From Anaerolineae bacterium (GTDB lineage: Bacteria > Chloroflexota > Anaerolineae > Aggregatilineales > Phototrophicaceae): DNA of 64,000 nucleotides. Location: NCBI GenBank assembly GCA_022821805.1, contig JAJECX010000025.1, forward strand, positions 62,001 through 126,000. Direction: 5' to 3'. The translations under genes were made by a program, and so were the position numbers. The notes below the pieces were generated by a model. It saw only the letters and a list, made by a program, of their open reading frames with translations, was not told the DNA's origin and searched no databases. Of this stretch, positions 45,275 to 54,779 are shown one piece after another. Within the stretch, counting starts at the first letter, position 1. Each line of letters opens with the position of its first letter.

Positions 45275-46642
45275 TCATAGTCGCCGGCGCGGCTCGGCGT
45301 ATTGCGCTGGCGTGTCCATCTCGTCCATCCAGCGGACAAATTTGGCATGCATCGCCTCGCAGACATCGGGGCGCTCGGCCGCCAAATTATGCTGATGCGC
45401 CGGGTCCTTGACCGCATCGTAGAGCTCGATAGGCTCACCTTCCAGCGCATACAAGAAATCCCATTCTCCATCGCGAATCGTACTCGGGGACACCTCGACC
45501 ACCACGCGCTCGCTGTCGTCCACTATCAGCGTCGTGTTGCCGGCGATATCGATCAGCGATTGTGATGTGACGACGATATCATGCAGCCGGTCGACTTCGC
45601 CGCGCGCCAAGGGCAGCAGCGACTTTGCTTGAACGCGGGAAGGTTTGACGATGCCGGCCAGGTCCAGCATGGTCGGCATCATATCGGGGATGCTGACCAG
45701 CCCGGAAACTCGCTGATGGTCGTAGCCGGGGATTTTGGCGAAGAGCGGCACATGGGTGATTTCATTGTGTTTTGGGCTGCGGTACGAGATCGCACCCTGT
45801 TTGAAGCGCGCCATCGCTTCCATCACCGGAATCGTGTTATCGGGCCACCGGAATCGGCTCTTGCCAAAAACGCCAAATTCGCCGAAGTAAAAGCCGTGAT
45901 CGGAGACGAAGAGTATAGCGGTGTCGTCGTAGATGCCGAGCGTCTTGAGCCGGTCCAGCAATAAGCCGAACCAGCGATCGACCATCGTGATTTCGCCCAT
46001 GTAGGTCGCTTTGGCGATTTCGAGATCGCGTTCGCTATAGCCGGCGTCTTCCCAGTCCCAATAAGCGGGGTAGACCTGCTCGCCTTGGTAATCCGGCAGG
46101 TAGGGCTTGACGTAATGCGCCGGCGGGTCCCAAGGCTCATGCGGGTCCCAGGCGTCGATGTAGAGGAAGAATTTGTCTTCGTAGTGCCGTTCGAGCCAAT
46201 CCATCGCCGATTTGAAGGTCTGCGGCGCGAAGCGATCGTCTTCTTCTTTCCACAGGCTGGTGACATCGGGGCGTCCCGATGCCTCGCGCTGTCCGCGTAT
46301 CCAGATAAAGTCATCGAAGCCGCGATCGTAGCCGTAACCATTGCGAATGAGGAAGGGCGTGTCGCCGATGCCCATCGTCCGGTAGCCGGCTTTTGTCATC
46401 AAGCCAGCCAGCGTGATTTCGTCCTGCGGCAGCGGTCCCCAAGTCAAGTAGGCAAAGGTGAAACGCCCGGTGGCGATGTCGGCGCGCGTCGGCACGGTGG
46501 GGAAGGAAGCCGCGTGGCAATCTTCAAAGACGAGGGCGTCTTGGGCGAATTGCGTCAGATAAGGCGCGATGACCTGCTGGTTGCCATAGGTCGGCAAGTA
46601 ATCGGCGCGAAGCGTGTCGGTAACGACGCAGATTATGTTCAT
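45275..46642 (-). CDS. Sulfatase-family hydrolase with Thr at the nucleophile position
   Basis: 455 residues of the alkaline phosphatase/sulfatase superfamily. Metal-binding residues D9 (VVTDTLRADYL) and D248-H249 (FVSDHGFYFG) are visible. The formylglycine motif C/S-x-P-x-R is replaced by T49-V-P-T-R53 (SFPTVPTRADIATG), so no formylglycine can form; Thr nucleophiles are known in phosphodiesterases of the same superfamily. True sulfatase activity is therefore doubtful. Start ATG 46642 with AAGGAG seven bases upstream. It is probably transcribed with the preceding sugar importer permeases, from which it is separated by a hairpin element. Confidence 0.85.
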   Translation of the reverse strand: MNIICVVTDTLRADYLPTYGNQQVIAPYLTQFAQDALVFEDCHAASFPTVPTRADIATGRFTFAYLTWGPLPQDEITLAGLMTKAGYRTMGIGDTPFLIRNGYGYDRGFDDFIWIRGQREASGRPDVTSLWKEEDDRFAPQTFKSAMDWLERHYEDKFFLYIDAWDPHEPWDPPAHYVKPYLPDYQGEQVYPAYWDWEDAGYSERDLEIAKATYMGEITMVDRWFGLLLDRLKTLGIYDDTAILFVSDHGFYFGEFGVFGKSRFRWPDNTIPVMEAMARFKQGAISYRSPKHNEITHVPLFAKIPGYDHQRVSGLVSIPDMMPTMLDLAGIVKPSRVQAKSLLPLARGEVDRLHDIVVTSQSLIDIAGNTTLIVDDSERVVVEVSPSTIRDGEWDFLYALEGEPIELYDAVKDPAHQHNLAAERPDVCEAMHAKFVRWMDEMDTPAQYAEPRRRL

Positions 46643-46667
46643 GTCTTGCTCCTTCTCGTTTCGCAAA

Positions 46668-46763
46668 TTGCAGGGGCGGCCGGCGGGCAGTGTCCACGAG
46701 CCCTTGGGTCGACCGTTTTCGGATCATTATCAGTTTGGGCCACTCACTGAGCCGCCCCTGCAA
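46668..46763. repeat. Dispersed hairpin element, long form
   Basis: Outer arms TTGCAGGGGCGGC (46668-46680) and GCCGCCCCTGCAA (46751-46763) are perfect inverted copies enclosing about 70 bases. The interior has CGGCGGGCAGTGTCCACG, the variant core. It lies between the permease gene and the sulfatase-like gene and could end or attenuate the transcript. Confidence 0.75.
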
Positions 46764-46780
46764 AGGATTCTGATTTGACC

Positions 46781-47785
46781 CTAGCCCTTCACAGCGCCGG
46801 AAGCCAGGCCGCGGATCAGGTACTTCTGGAAGAAGATGATGACAACCAGGATGGGCAGCGTAGTTGAAACGGAAGCCGCCGCCGCCAGTGTGACATGACC
46901 GGGGTCTTCGCCGCCGGTCCATTGCGCGATGCCGACCGGCAGCGTCCAGTTGATCTGCGTCAGGATGCGCGCCAGCAAGAAATCGTTATAAGCCAGCAGC
47001 AAGGTGAACAAGCCGGTGGTGATGATGCCGGGCCACATGATCGGCACGATCACCGATACAAAAGAGCGCAGCCGGCCGGCGCCGTCAATCATGGCCGCTT
47101 CTTCGATCTCGACCGGAATCTCCATGAAGAAGCTGCGCAGCATCCAGATGGTGAAGGGTTGGTTGACCGCCACCAGGCAGAAGATCAGCAGAATATGCGT
47201 GTCGTACAAGCCTGAAAGCTGGCCCAGGTAATAGAATGGCAAAACCAGCGCCAGGCTCGGCAGCGAGCGAAAAGCCAGCGCGATCACCAGAATATAGACC
47301 GAGACCGCATGCCTGTAACGCGCCAGCCCATAACCAGCCAGCGCGCCGATGGTCAAGGATACGCACAGGGTGCCTATGGTGACGATCACGCTGTTGATGA
47401 GATAGTCGTAGAATTCCGCCGTATTCACGATGTTCGGCAGCGCCACCGCGACCAGCGCGCCCGCGAGTATGCAGCCCATGTAAACCAGCGAATTGGGCGC
47501 CGGGATGCGGTTGGCGGAAAAGCCGATCACTACCAGCAGGAAAATGAAGACGACCAGCGCCAGACCGTAGGGCGCGAAGTCCTCGGGCCGCATATTCAGC
47601 CAAAGTTCGGCGTAGTTGTCGCCTGTGGGTGTAAAGGAGAATCGCGGGATTCTGGCGTTGGCGTCCTTCGGCAGTTTGATGGAGCTCATAATGGTCCAGG
47701 CGAAGGGCAGAATGTTGTAGACGGTGAATAGCGCCAGCGCGATATAAATTAAGAAGCGTGCCAGTGGATTGTCTGTCCGTGTCAT
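46781..47785 (-). CDS. Carbohydrate ABC transporter permease, MalG-like
   Basis: 334 residues from ATG 47785, overlapping the MalF stop by one base (TGATG). First helix FLIYIALALFTVYNILPFAW, an EAA loop PVEIEEAAMIDGAGRLRSFV, and a terminal KYLIRGLASGAVKG are typical of CUT1 permeases. An unusual additional segment of about 45 residues with two hydrophobic stretches (YGLALVVFIFLLVVIGFSA, then MGCILAGALVAVALP, residues about 73-120) lies between the first helix and the usual core. The longer open frame reaching into the MalF gene is not used. Confidence 0.9.
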   Translation of the reverse strand: MTRTDNPLARFLIYIALALFTVYNILPFAWTIMSSIKLPKDANARIPRFSFTPTGDNYAELWLNMRPEDFAPYGLALVVFIFLLVVIGFSANRIPAPNSLVYMGCILAGALVAVALPNIVNTAEFYDYLINSVIVTIGTLCVSLTIGALAGYGLARYRHAVSVYILVIALAFRSLPSLALVLPFYYLGQLSGLYDTHILLIFCLVAVNQPFTIWMLRSFFMEIPVEIEEAAMIDGAGRLRSFVSVIVPIMWPGIITTGLFTLLLAYNDFLLARILTQINWTLPVGIAQWTGGEDPGHVTLAAAASVSTTLPILVVIIFFQKYLIRGLASGAVKG

Positions 47786-48645
47786 CAGGCGTCCTCCAGT
47801 TGCTCGCGGTAGGTCATGGCGAGGAATGGTATCAAAACGACAAAGATGCCGATGACCGTGAGCACACTCATTGCGTTGGCTTTGCCCAAGCGACCGAAAT
47901 TCATGGCGACCTGAAAGTTGTAATACATGATCGTCTCGGCGTCGAAGATGGGGTTCTGCCGCGTCAGCACGAAGACGCTGTCGAATACGCGGTAGGCGTC
48001 CATGATCGAGATCAGAGCGATAAAGATGAAGAGCGAGCGCAGGTGGGGGATGGCGATGTGCCACAGTTGTCGCGCCCAGGAGGCGCCATCGACGCGCGCA
48101 GCCTCTAGCGATTCCTGCGGCAGCGTCTGCAAGCCGGCGAACAGGACGATCATCGCGAAGGGCGTCGCCGTCCAAAGGCTGTGGAAGATGATCAGCAGTG
48201 GCACCGTTGTGCTGTTCATGAACAGCCGGTAGTCGAAGAGTTGCTGCATCCAGTACCAGTAGGGACCGCCGCGGTCAAACATGTCGCGGAAGATGAGCGT
48301 GCCCACGACCGGCGTCATGACAAAGGGCACCAGGGCGGCGGCGACGAAGAGCCCGCGAAAACGGCGGATCTGATCCAGCAGCAAGGCGAACATCAAACCG
48401 AGCGCAATCCGCAGCGGAACGGTGGCGGCGATGAATAGCAGCGTGAACTCGAGCGAATCCCAGAATTCCGGATCGCCCAACACGTCGGCGTAGTTCTGAA
48501 AGCCGATCCATTGCGGCGCGTCAAGATTGCGGAAGGTAATGTAGTGCATTCCCAGAACGATGGATGCCAGCAGCGGGAGGGTCATCAAAGCCAGCATGAT
48601 GAATACGCTGGGACCAACAAAAAATGTAAAAGCGCCTCTAGTCAT
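47785..48645 (-). CDS. Carbohydrate ABC transporter permease, MalF-like
   Basis: 286 residues with six hydrophobic segments, the EAA loop QESLEAARVDGASWARQLWH followed by IPHLR, and ending FLAMTYREQLEDA. It couples to the MalG gene by a one-base overlap. The ATG at 48645 has AGGAGATT upstream. The accompanying binding-protein gene upstream is 5'-truncated, so this importer may depend on another binding protein or be inactive. Confidence 0.9.
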   Translation of the reverse strand: MTRGAFTFFVGPSVFIMLALMTLPLLASIVLGMHYITFRNLDAPQWIGFQNYADVLGDPEFWDSLEFTLLFIAATVPLRIALGLMFALLLDQIRRFRGLFVAAALVPFVMTPVVGTLIFRDMFDRGGPYWYWMQQLFDYRLFMNSTTVPLLIIFHSLWTATPFAMIVLFAGLQTLPQESLEAARVDGASWARQLWHIAIPHLRSLFIFIALISIMDAYRVFDSVFVLTRQNPIFDAETIMYYNFQVAMNFGRLGKANAMSVLTVIGIFVVLIPFLAMTYREQLEDA

Positions 48646-48850
48646 AAACCAATCTCCTCATTAGTTTCGGCGCGGCCCGCGGCTTCAATGATTCGGCCGA
48701 GTGGCTCAGCCAAAATCAGATGCGATTGCCGGGTGAAATCGGGTCGCGAGCGTTCCAGTCGGTTGCGCCTCGGGCTTTGACCGAAGACAAGGGGCCAGCC
48801 GCCGGCTGACCCCTAGAAATCATAGAGCGGATGTTAGGGCGAACGCACTG

Positions 48851-48863
48851 CGGTGTCTACGCG
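48851..48863. repeat. Partial dispersed repeat core
   Basis: CGGTGTCTACGCG at 48851-48863 matches the core found at 21574, 46687 (variant) and 55516. No flanking hairpin arms are evident. It lies in the 286-base gap between the truncated binding-protein gene and the permease, which otherwise shows no recognisable feature. Confidence 0.45.
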
Positions 48864-48931
48864 CAGCGGCGGCTCGTCCACATTTGCCGCGTACCTTCCA
48901 CCGGAGGAACGATAGGGTGGCCTGAAGTATG

Positions 48932-50083
48932 CTAACCCTCGATGAATCCCTGTGCCGTCGCTTCGGTCGTGTAGGCGTCGGCGGCCGCGTCCAGCAATTC
49001 CGCCGCGCTCATGTCGCCGGTGACGATCTGGGGCAGCCATTGATCCCAAACCGGGTTCAATACCGCGCCTATGGCGGGTACCGGTGTGCCTTCGACGCCG
49101 CCGGCGATGGTGGCGAAGACGGCCGGCAAGTAACGGGCCTCAGCCTTCGCAGCCACGGCCTGGCGCGTGATCACGCCATAGTTGGCCCCGCGCAGCATGG
49201 TTTCCTCATCCATCGCTTCAAGAATGACCTGGAAGACCAGATCCGGATCGTCGTCAATGTTGGCCGGGATGCCGAGGCCGGCGCCGGTACCGCCGGTGGC
49301 GCCATAGAGACCGTCCGCGGTCGCCTTTGGCGCAGGGGCAAATTCAATCCCCCCGATAAAATCGGAAAACTCGGGATCGTCCATGGCGGCGGCGCGGCTG
49401 GCCCAGGTGAAAGCCATCGCCAGTTCGCCGGTAGCGATGCCGATTTGGCTGTCATCAATGCTGTAGGTCAAGCCTTCCTCGCCCATGCAGGCGTCTACGA
49501 TCTCGACCAGTTTCTCCAGCGCCATTACACCTTCGTCGCTGTTGAAGGCGGGGGTCATGTCTTCATTGAGCGGTTGGCCGCCAAAGGCGAGCAGCATATC
49601 GCCGAACTCGATGCGCCAAGCCCAGCCGGCATGCAACTGTGTCGTGAACGGAATGACGATGCTGTCTTCGGCTTGCAGCACACCACAAGCGGCGATTACA
49701 TCATCCCAGGTTTCCGGTACATCAATGCCGTGCTTATCCAGCAAGTCGGGACGATAGAACAGGTGACGCGTATTCTGCTCCATGGGCAAACCGTAGACCA
49801 TGCCGTCAACCGTCATATCGTCAATGCCCAGGATGTCGGAGATCTGGTATTCATCTTCGTACTTGGCGATCAAATCGTTGAGCGGCATCATCCAGCCTTC
49901 AGCGACGTAGGATTCGATATCGCCCTGCGTCACCATGATGATGTCGTAGGGAGAAGTTCCGCCAGCGCCCAATGCCAGGCGCAGCTGGTCATGCGCCGAG
50001 CCGGAGTCGAGCAGTTGCGTGTTGACATCAAAATTGGGGAGTGGTGACTTCTGTGGATGTGTAAACTTTGACAGCGCCAACAA
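48932..50083 (-). pseudogene. Sugar-binding protein gene lacking its 5' end
   Basis: The frame covers 383 residues of a family 1 solute-binding protein, from VNTQLLDSGSAHDQLRLALG through EEGLTYSIDDSQIG to the C-terminus. No signal peptide or first strand precedes it: the frame begins LALSKFTHPQKSPLP from a TTG with no ribosome binding site, and no ATG or GTG is available upstream. A normal family member would have 50-70 more residues including an export signal. Without one the product cannot reach the transporter. Just upstream (50106-50118) is a copy resembling the dispersed repeat core (GTGTAGACGCG), a possible rearrangement junction. Confidence 0.65.
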
Positions 50084-50270
50084 ATTATCTTTTTGGCAGC
50101 GGAGAGTGTAGACGCGACCCTCTGAATCTACTTGGCAAGTTTTCCTGTTCGTCGCTGTGCATCGGGACCTAGTCCTTGAGACTCACCACCTCATCCCCAA
50201 AGAAGACTTGCGTCGCATTTAGTAGTCACGTACGCTATTACAGGGATAAAATTTTGAAGGGAGACGTCTC

Positions 50271-50615
50271 GTGTCAGTATTTCGTACTACGCTCAAGATA
50301 TGGTTTTTGACGGCGAGTGTTATCGCTGGGTTCATCTTATTCGTCGTCTTGGCGAACAGTGTTACAGTGTTAGCGATCGGCGAAGCAGCAATGATATATG
50401 AGCAGGACAATGAATGGGATGTAACTGGCTTATCGTGGGAAACTTGGGGAGCGTATCTGATGGCTGAACAAGCGCGAATTGAGCGAGAGGAGCAGGAACG
50501 CAACAAGAGAAACTGTAGGTCATATGGCGGTCGTTGGAGCGGTGGTCGCTGTCTAACGTATACTTGTTGGTATCCGGCCAACGATATTTCTGTAAAAGTT
50601 TGCCGCTGGCAATAG
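50271..50615 (+). CDS. Small membrane-anchored protein of unknown function
   Basis: 114 residues from GTG 50271, with AAGGGAGACGTCTC upstream. One N-terminal membrane segment (IWFLTASVIAGFILFVVLAN) acts as anchor or uncleaved signal. A charged helical stretch (EQARIEREEQERNKRN) follows, then a short Cys-containing tail (four Cys among CRSYGG, GGRCLTYTCWYPAN and KVCRW) that could form disulfides outside the cell. GC is lower than in the neighbours. I do not recognise the family. It lies just behind the truncated binding-protein gene, on the opposite strand. Confidence 0.6.
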   Translation: MSVFRTTLKIWFLTASVIAGFILFVVLANSVTVLAIGEAAMIYEQDNEWDVTGLSWETWGAYLMAEQARIEREEQERNKRNCRSYGGRWSGGRCLTYTCWYPANDISVKVCRWQ

Positions 50616-50859
50616 CGGGTTTTGTGTGCGAAATTCGAGGAGTGGCATGGTTACAGAGAAAACTGTTTTCTCTTAGCGTTAGCCTCGAGTGCGCCTCGTA
50701 CAAAGCGAACAGGGAGCTCGGAGTCGTGGAGTGGAGCGGCGACTTCGTCTGTGGATACGAAGTGATAGTGCAGGTCGTCGGCGTGTGCTGCAAAGTGCAG
50801 TCGATCAGTCATACCAGCCCGGTCGTGCTGCGCGGAACGAGCGTCGTGGACGGCGATCT

Positions 50860-51615
50860 ATGAAATCAGCGGATGCCCAGCACAACGTGAGCGAAATCGT
50901 CGCCGAGATCTACGAGCGAGGCTACTGCCTTGTCCCGTCGGTGATCGCGCCCGATAAAGCCGACCAAGCGCGAGCCGCCCTCGAGCCGCTGCTGGAAAAT
51001 GAAGCGACCGATGAAACTCGCGTCGCCAAGACGCAGCGCGTCGGCGGCATCGCCTACAAGCACCCGATCTTCGCCGAATTGCTGGCGCATCCGCTCATCG
51101 TAGCGATCTGGCAAGCGTATCTGGATGACGACGATGTGATCTGCTCAACCTGGTCTGCCAACACTGCGTATCCCGGTTACGACAAGTACGGTTGGCATCC
51201 CGATTATCCCTACTGGTGGATCAACCAACCCTGGCCCCTGGAAAAGGTCTGCGGGCAGACGATCTGGCTGCTGGACGACTTCACGGAGGAGAATGGCGGG
51301 ACCGGCTTTATGCCCGGCAGCCATTTGAAAGGGCATCCGCCGCCGAAGGAATGGAACGAAGCGTGGCCCGCTGGCGCGCAAATCCTGACCGGCGTCCGCG
51401 GCAGCGCGCTCGTATTTCATGGCGCTTTATGGCATACCGCGCGGCCCAATCGCAGCTACAAAGCGCGCAGCGCCTTGTTGGGCATGTACACGCGCCCCTT
51501 TTTCCTGACGCAGGAAGACATGCTGGCGCAACTGCCAAAGGTGGACAACCCGAGCGAGATGATATGTCAGTTGATGGGCGGGGGGCGCCATCAGCCCGGC
51601 ATCATCGGCGGCTGA
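50860..51615 (+). CDS. Phytanoyl-CoA dioxygenase (PhyH) family protein
   Basis: 251 residues from ATG 50860. Fe(II)/2-oxoglutarate oxygenase facial triad: H113-x-D115 (GWHPDYPYWW) and a distal His in FHGALWHTARPN (H192 most likely), with an Arg two residues after the PN for 2-oxoglutarate. GTGFMPGSHLKGHP is the family's conserved strand. It would hydroxylate a small aliphatic substrate that cannot be specified. The open frame extends upstream to 50689 but that part overlaps no domain. The gene is convergent with the epimerase gene. Confidence 0.9.
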   Translation: MKSADAQHNVSEIVAEIYERGYCLVPSVIAPDKADQARAALEPLLENEATDETRVAKTQRVGGIAYKHPIFAELLAHPLIVAIWQAYLDDDDVICSTWSANTAYPGYDKYGWHPDYPYWWINQPWPLEKVCGQTIWLLDDFTEENGGTGFMPGSHLKGHPPPKEWNEAWPAGAQILTGVRGSALVFHGALWHTARPNRSYKARSALLGMYTRPFFLTQEDMLAQLPKVDNPSEMICQLMGGGRHQPGIIGG

Positions 51616-51628
51616 GCCCGGGAAGTAG

Positions 51629-52582
51629 CTATAGACCGCGATACCCTCGATACCACTCCCAAGTCCGTCCCAAGCCTTCGCGCACGGATACCCTTGGCGC
51701 AAAACCCAGCAGTTCACGCGCCTTGCTGTTGTCGCAATAGGTGATCGGTGGATCGCTCGGAGGCGTTGGTACAGACACAGTATTGATACTTTTGCCCGCG
51801 CAATCTTCAATAATCTCGATGAAGTCGATTAGCGAGATCGGCGCGCCGCAGCCCAGGTTGATGATCTCGTAACCGAGCGGCTTGTTGAGCGCGGCCAAGA
51901 CGCCTTCCACCGTGTCGGCGATATAGGTCCAGTCCCGCCGGATATCGCCGCCGTTGAATAGCTTGATTTCTTCGCCGGTCTGCGTCGCTTCCAGCAAGCG
52001 CCAGGGCATCATATCGGGTCGGCCCGCGGGACCGTAGACGTTGAAGAACCGCAGGCAAGTCAGGTTCATGCCGGCGAGGTTGTGGTAGGTGTGCGCGATC
52101 AGTTCGGCGGCGCGTTTGCTCGCCGGATAAGCCGCCAACGGGCGGTCGGCGCTGTCGGTCTCGACGAAGGGCAAGCTCTTCGTTCTGCCGTAGACAGACG
52201 ATGTAGACGCCAGTACGAACTGCTCGATACACGCCGCCTTGGCCGCCTCAAGCAGATTCATCGTACCCATGACGTTGACATCCAGGTAGAGGCGGGTCTG
52301 ATTTACGCTTTCGCGCACGCCTGCCATCGCCGCCAGGTGCGCCACATGGGTGACGCCGTGTTCAGGAAACAGCCGGTCGACCAGCGCCGCGTCGCGGATG
52401 TCGCCCTCGATGATGACGCAGCTGTCGTAGCGGCTCAGTCGCTCGGCGTTGCGGCGCTTGATCGCCGGGTCGTAGTAGGCATTGAAGTTATCCAGGACGA
52501 CGGCGCGTTCGCCGCGTTTGAGCAGCGCTTCCGCCACATGCCCGCCGATGAAGCCGGCCCCGCCCGTAACCAGATAGGTCAT
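51629..52582 (-). CDS. NAD-dependent nucleotide-sugar epimerase (UDP-glucuronate 4-epimerase-like)
   Basis: 317-residue extended SDR. NAD-binding GGAGFIGGHV at residue 7, catalytic SSVYG and YPASKRAAE (YxxxK), and substrate-loop RFFNVYGPAGRPDMMPWRLL, which resembles UDP-glucuronate 4-epimerases. The C-terminal part (NLGCGAPISLIDFIEIIE) is standard. It likely supplies a nucleotide sugar for surface polysaccharide. The start ATG 52582 aligns with the family. Confidence 0.92.
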   Translation of the reverse strand: MTYLVTGGAGFIGGHVAEALLKRGERAVVLDNFNAYYDPAIKRRNAERLSRYDSCVIIEGDIRDAALVDRLFPEHGVTHVAHLAAMAGVRESVNQTRLYLDVNVMGTMNLLEAAKAACIEQFVLASTSSVYGRTKSLPFVETDSADRPLAAYPASKRAAELIAHTYHNLAGMNLTCLRFFNVYGPAGRPDMMPWRLLEATQTGEEIKLFNGGDIRRDWTYIADTVEGVLAALNKPLGYEIINLGCGAPISLIDFIEIIEDCAGKSINTVSVPTPPSDPPITYCDNSKARELLGFAPRVSVREGLGRTWEWYRGYRGL

Positions 52583-52637
52583 GCCCTATCGACCCTTCTC
52601 TTTGCTGACGATTGCCTTGAGCCTGCCTTGCCTCAGA

Positions 52638-53660
52638 CTATACACGCGCCTTTGGCTCTTCACTTGTCGCCACATCAAGCAGAATCGACTCCAATTCAGC
52701 ATAAGATACAATCCGCACCAGCCGATTGCGCATTCGTCGTGACCCCGGCGCATCAAGTTGGTATTTGCTGATTTGCCCGCGCATTTCGAGCACGGCGACA
52801 TGTTCCGGCAGGTGCGTGCTCTCCAGCGTCAGTTGCGCGTGCCGTAGCGCGGTGCGCGCCCGCTCAGATCGAGAGGGCTCGGGCAGCGCGACGCCGGTTT
52901 CCAGGTAGTGGGCAATCTGCCGGAAAAGCCAGGGCTGTCCCAAGGCGGCGCGCCCAATCATCACCCCATCGCAGCCGGTAAAGTCGAGCATGCGGCGCGC
53001 GTCTTCGCCCGAATGCACATCGCCATTGCCGATGATCGGCATGTAGCGAACCGCGTCTTTGACTGCCGCGATTACCTCCCAATCGGCCTCGCCGCCATGG
53101 CCTTGTCCGGCGAAGCGCGCGTGCACAGCCACCGCCTGAGCGCCAACTGACTCCGCCGCCGCCGCGAAGGGAACCGCCGTTACGGTCCCGTCTTCAAAGC
53201 CGCTGCGCACCTTGACCGTCACCGGCGCATCGACTGCGCTCACGACTGCCTCGACCACCGCTGTCGCCGCCTTGACATCGCGCAGCAAGGCAGCGCCGCC
53301 GCCCTTCTTGGCGATCTTCGGCACCCAGCAGCCCATATTGATGTCGACGATATCGGCGCCGTGGTCGACCACCACGCGCGCCGCTTCGGCGACGATACGC
53401 GGCTCAACGCCGAAGAGCTGCGCGGCGACCGGTCGCTCGTCGCTCCGCCAATCGAAACGCTGCCGGGCGCGCTTCCGCGAATTCTTCACGATGTTGCTGC
53501 TGATCAGCTCGGTGCAAACGAGACCGCAGCCACCAAATTCGCGGCAGAGGCGGCGCAAGGCGTAATTGGTATGCCCGGCCATCGGCGCCAAGGCAAGTGG
53601 CGTCTCGATGGTGATGTCGCCAATGCGCAGGGGCTTGAGCGCGGTTTCAGTCGCCAGCAT
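52638..53660 (-). CDS. tRNA-dihydrouridine synthase
   Basis: 340 residues of the Dus family. FMN-barrel features: APMAGHTNYALRRLC near the N-terminus, the catalytic Cys in INMGCWVPKIAKKGGGAALL (usual context N.GCP), KVRSGFED, and IIGNGDVHSGEDA with VMIGRAALGQPWLF later. The enzyme reduces specific uridines in the tRNA D-loop with NADPH. The Trp after the active-site Cys replaces the usual Pro. It is transcribed in the same direction as the epimerase gene, 55 bases apart. Confidence 0.93.
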   Translation of the reverse strand: MLATETALKPLRIGDITIETPLALAPMAGHTNYALRRLCREFGGCGLVCTELISSNIVKNSRKRARQRFDWRSDERPVAAQLFGVEPRIVAEAARVVVDHGADIVDINMGCWVPKIAKKGGGAALLRDVKAATAVVEAVVSAVDAPVTVKVRSGFEDGTVTAVPFAAAAESVGAQAVAVHARFAGQGHGGEADWEVIAAVKDAVRYMPIIGNGDVHSGEDARRMLDFTGCDGVMIGRAALGQPWLFRQIAHYLETGVALPEPSRSERARTALRHAQLTLESTHLPEHVAVLEMRGQISKYQLDAPGSRRMRNRLVRIVSYAELESILLDVATSEEPKARV

Positions 53661-53671
53661 GGGAAATCGCT

Positions 53672-54703
53672 TTAGAGGACTTCTTCAGCGAGGAAACGCA
53701 AGGCATCGGGCGAAAAAACGGTGACGTTCAGCGTAGTAATCGGCGAGTCGCGCCAGATTTGCAGCCGGTCGCGGATCCGCGCCTTTGAACCGACCAGGGC
53801 GACCGCATCAACCAGCGCGTCCGGCACCGCCACGATCGCCTCGCCTCTGCGACCACTTAAGAAGCAACGTTGAATCTCTTCAGCCGCTCCTTCGAAACCA
53901 TAGCGGCAAGCCAGGTCGTAGTAGAAATTCTTGCCTTTGGCGCCCATTCCGCCGATATAGAGCGCCAGCACCGGCTTGATCTGATTATAGGCTGGCTCCA
54001 GATCATCGTCGATCGCCACCGTGACCGATGGCGCGATGTCGAAGTCGCGGAGGCGCTTGTCTGCCGGCGCTTTGGCGAATCCGGCTGCGACTGCCGCCGC
54101 GTATGTCTCCTGATAGTGCGCCGGCGAGAAAAGCATCGGCAGCCAGCCGTCAGCGATTTCGGCTGTGAGCTCGACGTTTTTCGGACCAATAGACGCCAGG
54201 TAGATGGGCATATCGGCGCGTCCATGAATGATGCTCTTCAGCGCCACCCCCAAGCCGGTCGCGTCTTCCCCGGCATAGGGAATCTGATAATGCTCGCCTT
54301 GGTGCGCCAGCGGCGCTTCCCGCTCCAGGATCTGCCGCACAATACTCACGTATTCGCGCGTCTTCGCCAGCGGTTTGCCATAGGCGCGCCCGTGCCAGCC
54401 TTCCACCACTTGCGGTCCCGAAAGACCCAGCCCGAGCAGGACGCGTCCGCCGGACAGTTGATCCAGCGTCATCGCCGTCATCGCGGTCATGGCGGGCGAA
54501 CGCGCGGGCATTTGCATGATGCCCGTGCCCAGCTTGATATTCTTGGTCAAGGCGCCGATCCAAGCCAGCGGCGTGATGCAATCCGAGCCGTAGGCTTCCG
54601 AGGTCCAGATTGCGTGATAACCGAGTCGATCAGCCTCGAGAATTAGATCCATCGGCAAGTCGATGCGAGCGCCCGAATAACCGACCATCAGTCCAAGTCG
54701 CAC
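53672..54703 (-). CDS. LLM-class flavin/F420-dependent oxidoreductase
   Basis: 343-residue luciferase-like monooxygenase family protein. The pattern [18 protein letters not shown] at residue about 33, the conserved [20 protein letters not shown] stretch and [20 protein letters not shown] are typical of F420-dependent members of actinobacteria and Chloroflexi. The substrate is unknown. Only 11 bases separate it from the Dus gene. Presence of this group implies that the organism makes coenzyme F420, which cannot be verified here. Confidence 0.88.
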   Translation of the reverse strand: MRLGLMVGYSGARIDLPMDLILEADRLGYHAIWTSEAYGSDCITPLAWIGALTKNIKLGTGIMQMPARSPAMTAMTAMTLDQLSGGRVLLGLGLSGPQVVEGWHGRAYGKPLAKTREYVSIVRQILEREAPLAHQGEHYQIPYAGEDATGLGVALKSIIHGRADMPIYLASIGPKNVELTAEIADGWLPMLFSPAHYQETYAAAVAAGFAKAPADKRLRDFDIAPSVTVAIDDDLEPAYNQIKPVLALYIGGMGAKGKNFYYDLACRYGFEGAAEEIQRCFLSGRRGEAIVAVPDALVDAVALVGSKARIRDRLQIWRDSPITTLNVTVFSPDALRFLAEEVL

Positions 54704-54779
54704 AGCTTGCCTCCCTTTACCTCGTATCCTGCTTCACCAAAACCGCGTTGCCGTGTATCGGAGACAGCATACCTGTAGT

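Noticed and set aside
48929-50047. Open frame of 372 codons opposite the truncated binding-protein gene
   Set aside because: Mirror image of the binding-protein frame; the minus strand carries the recognisable family signatures.
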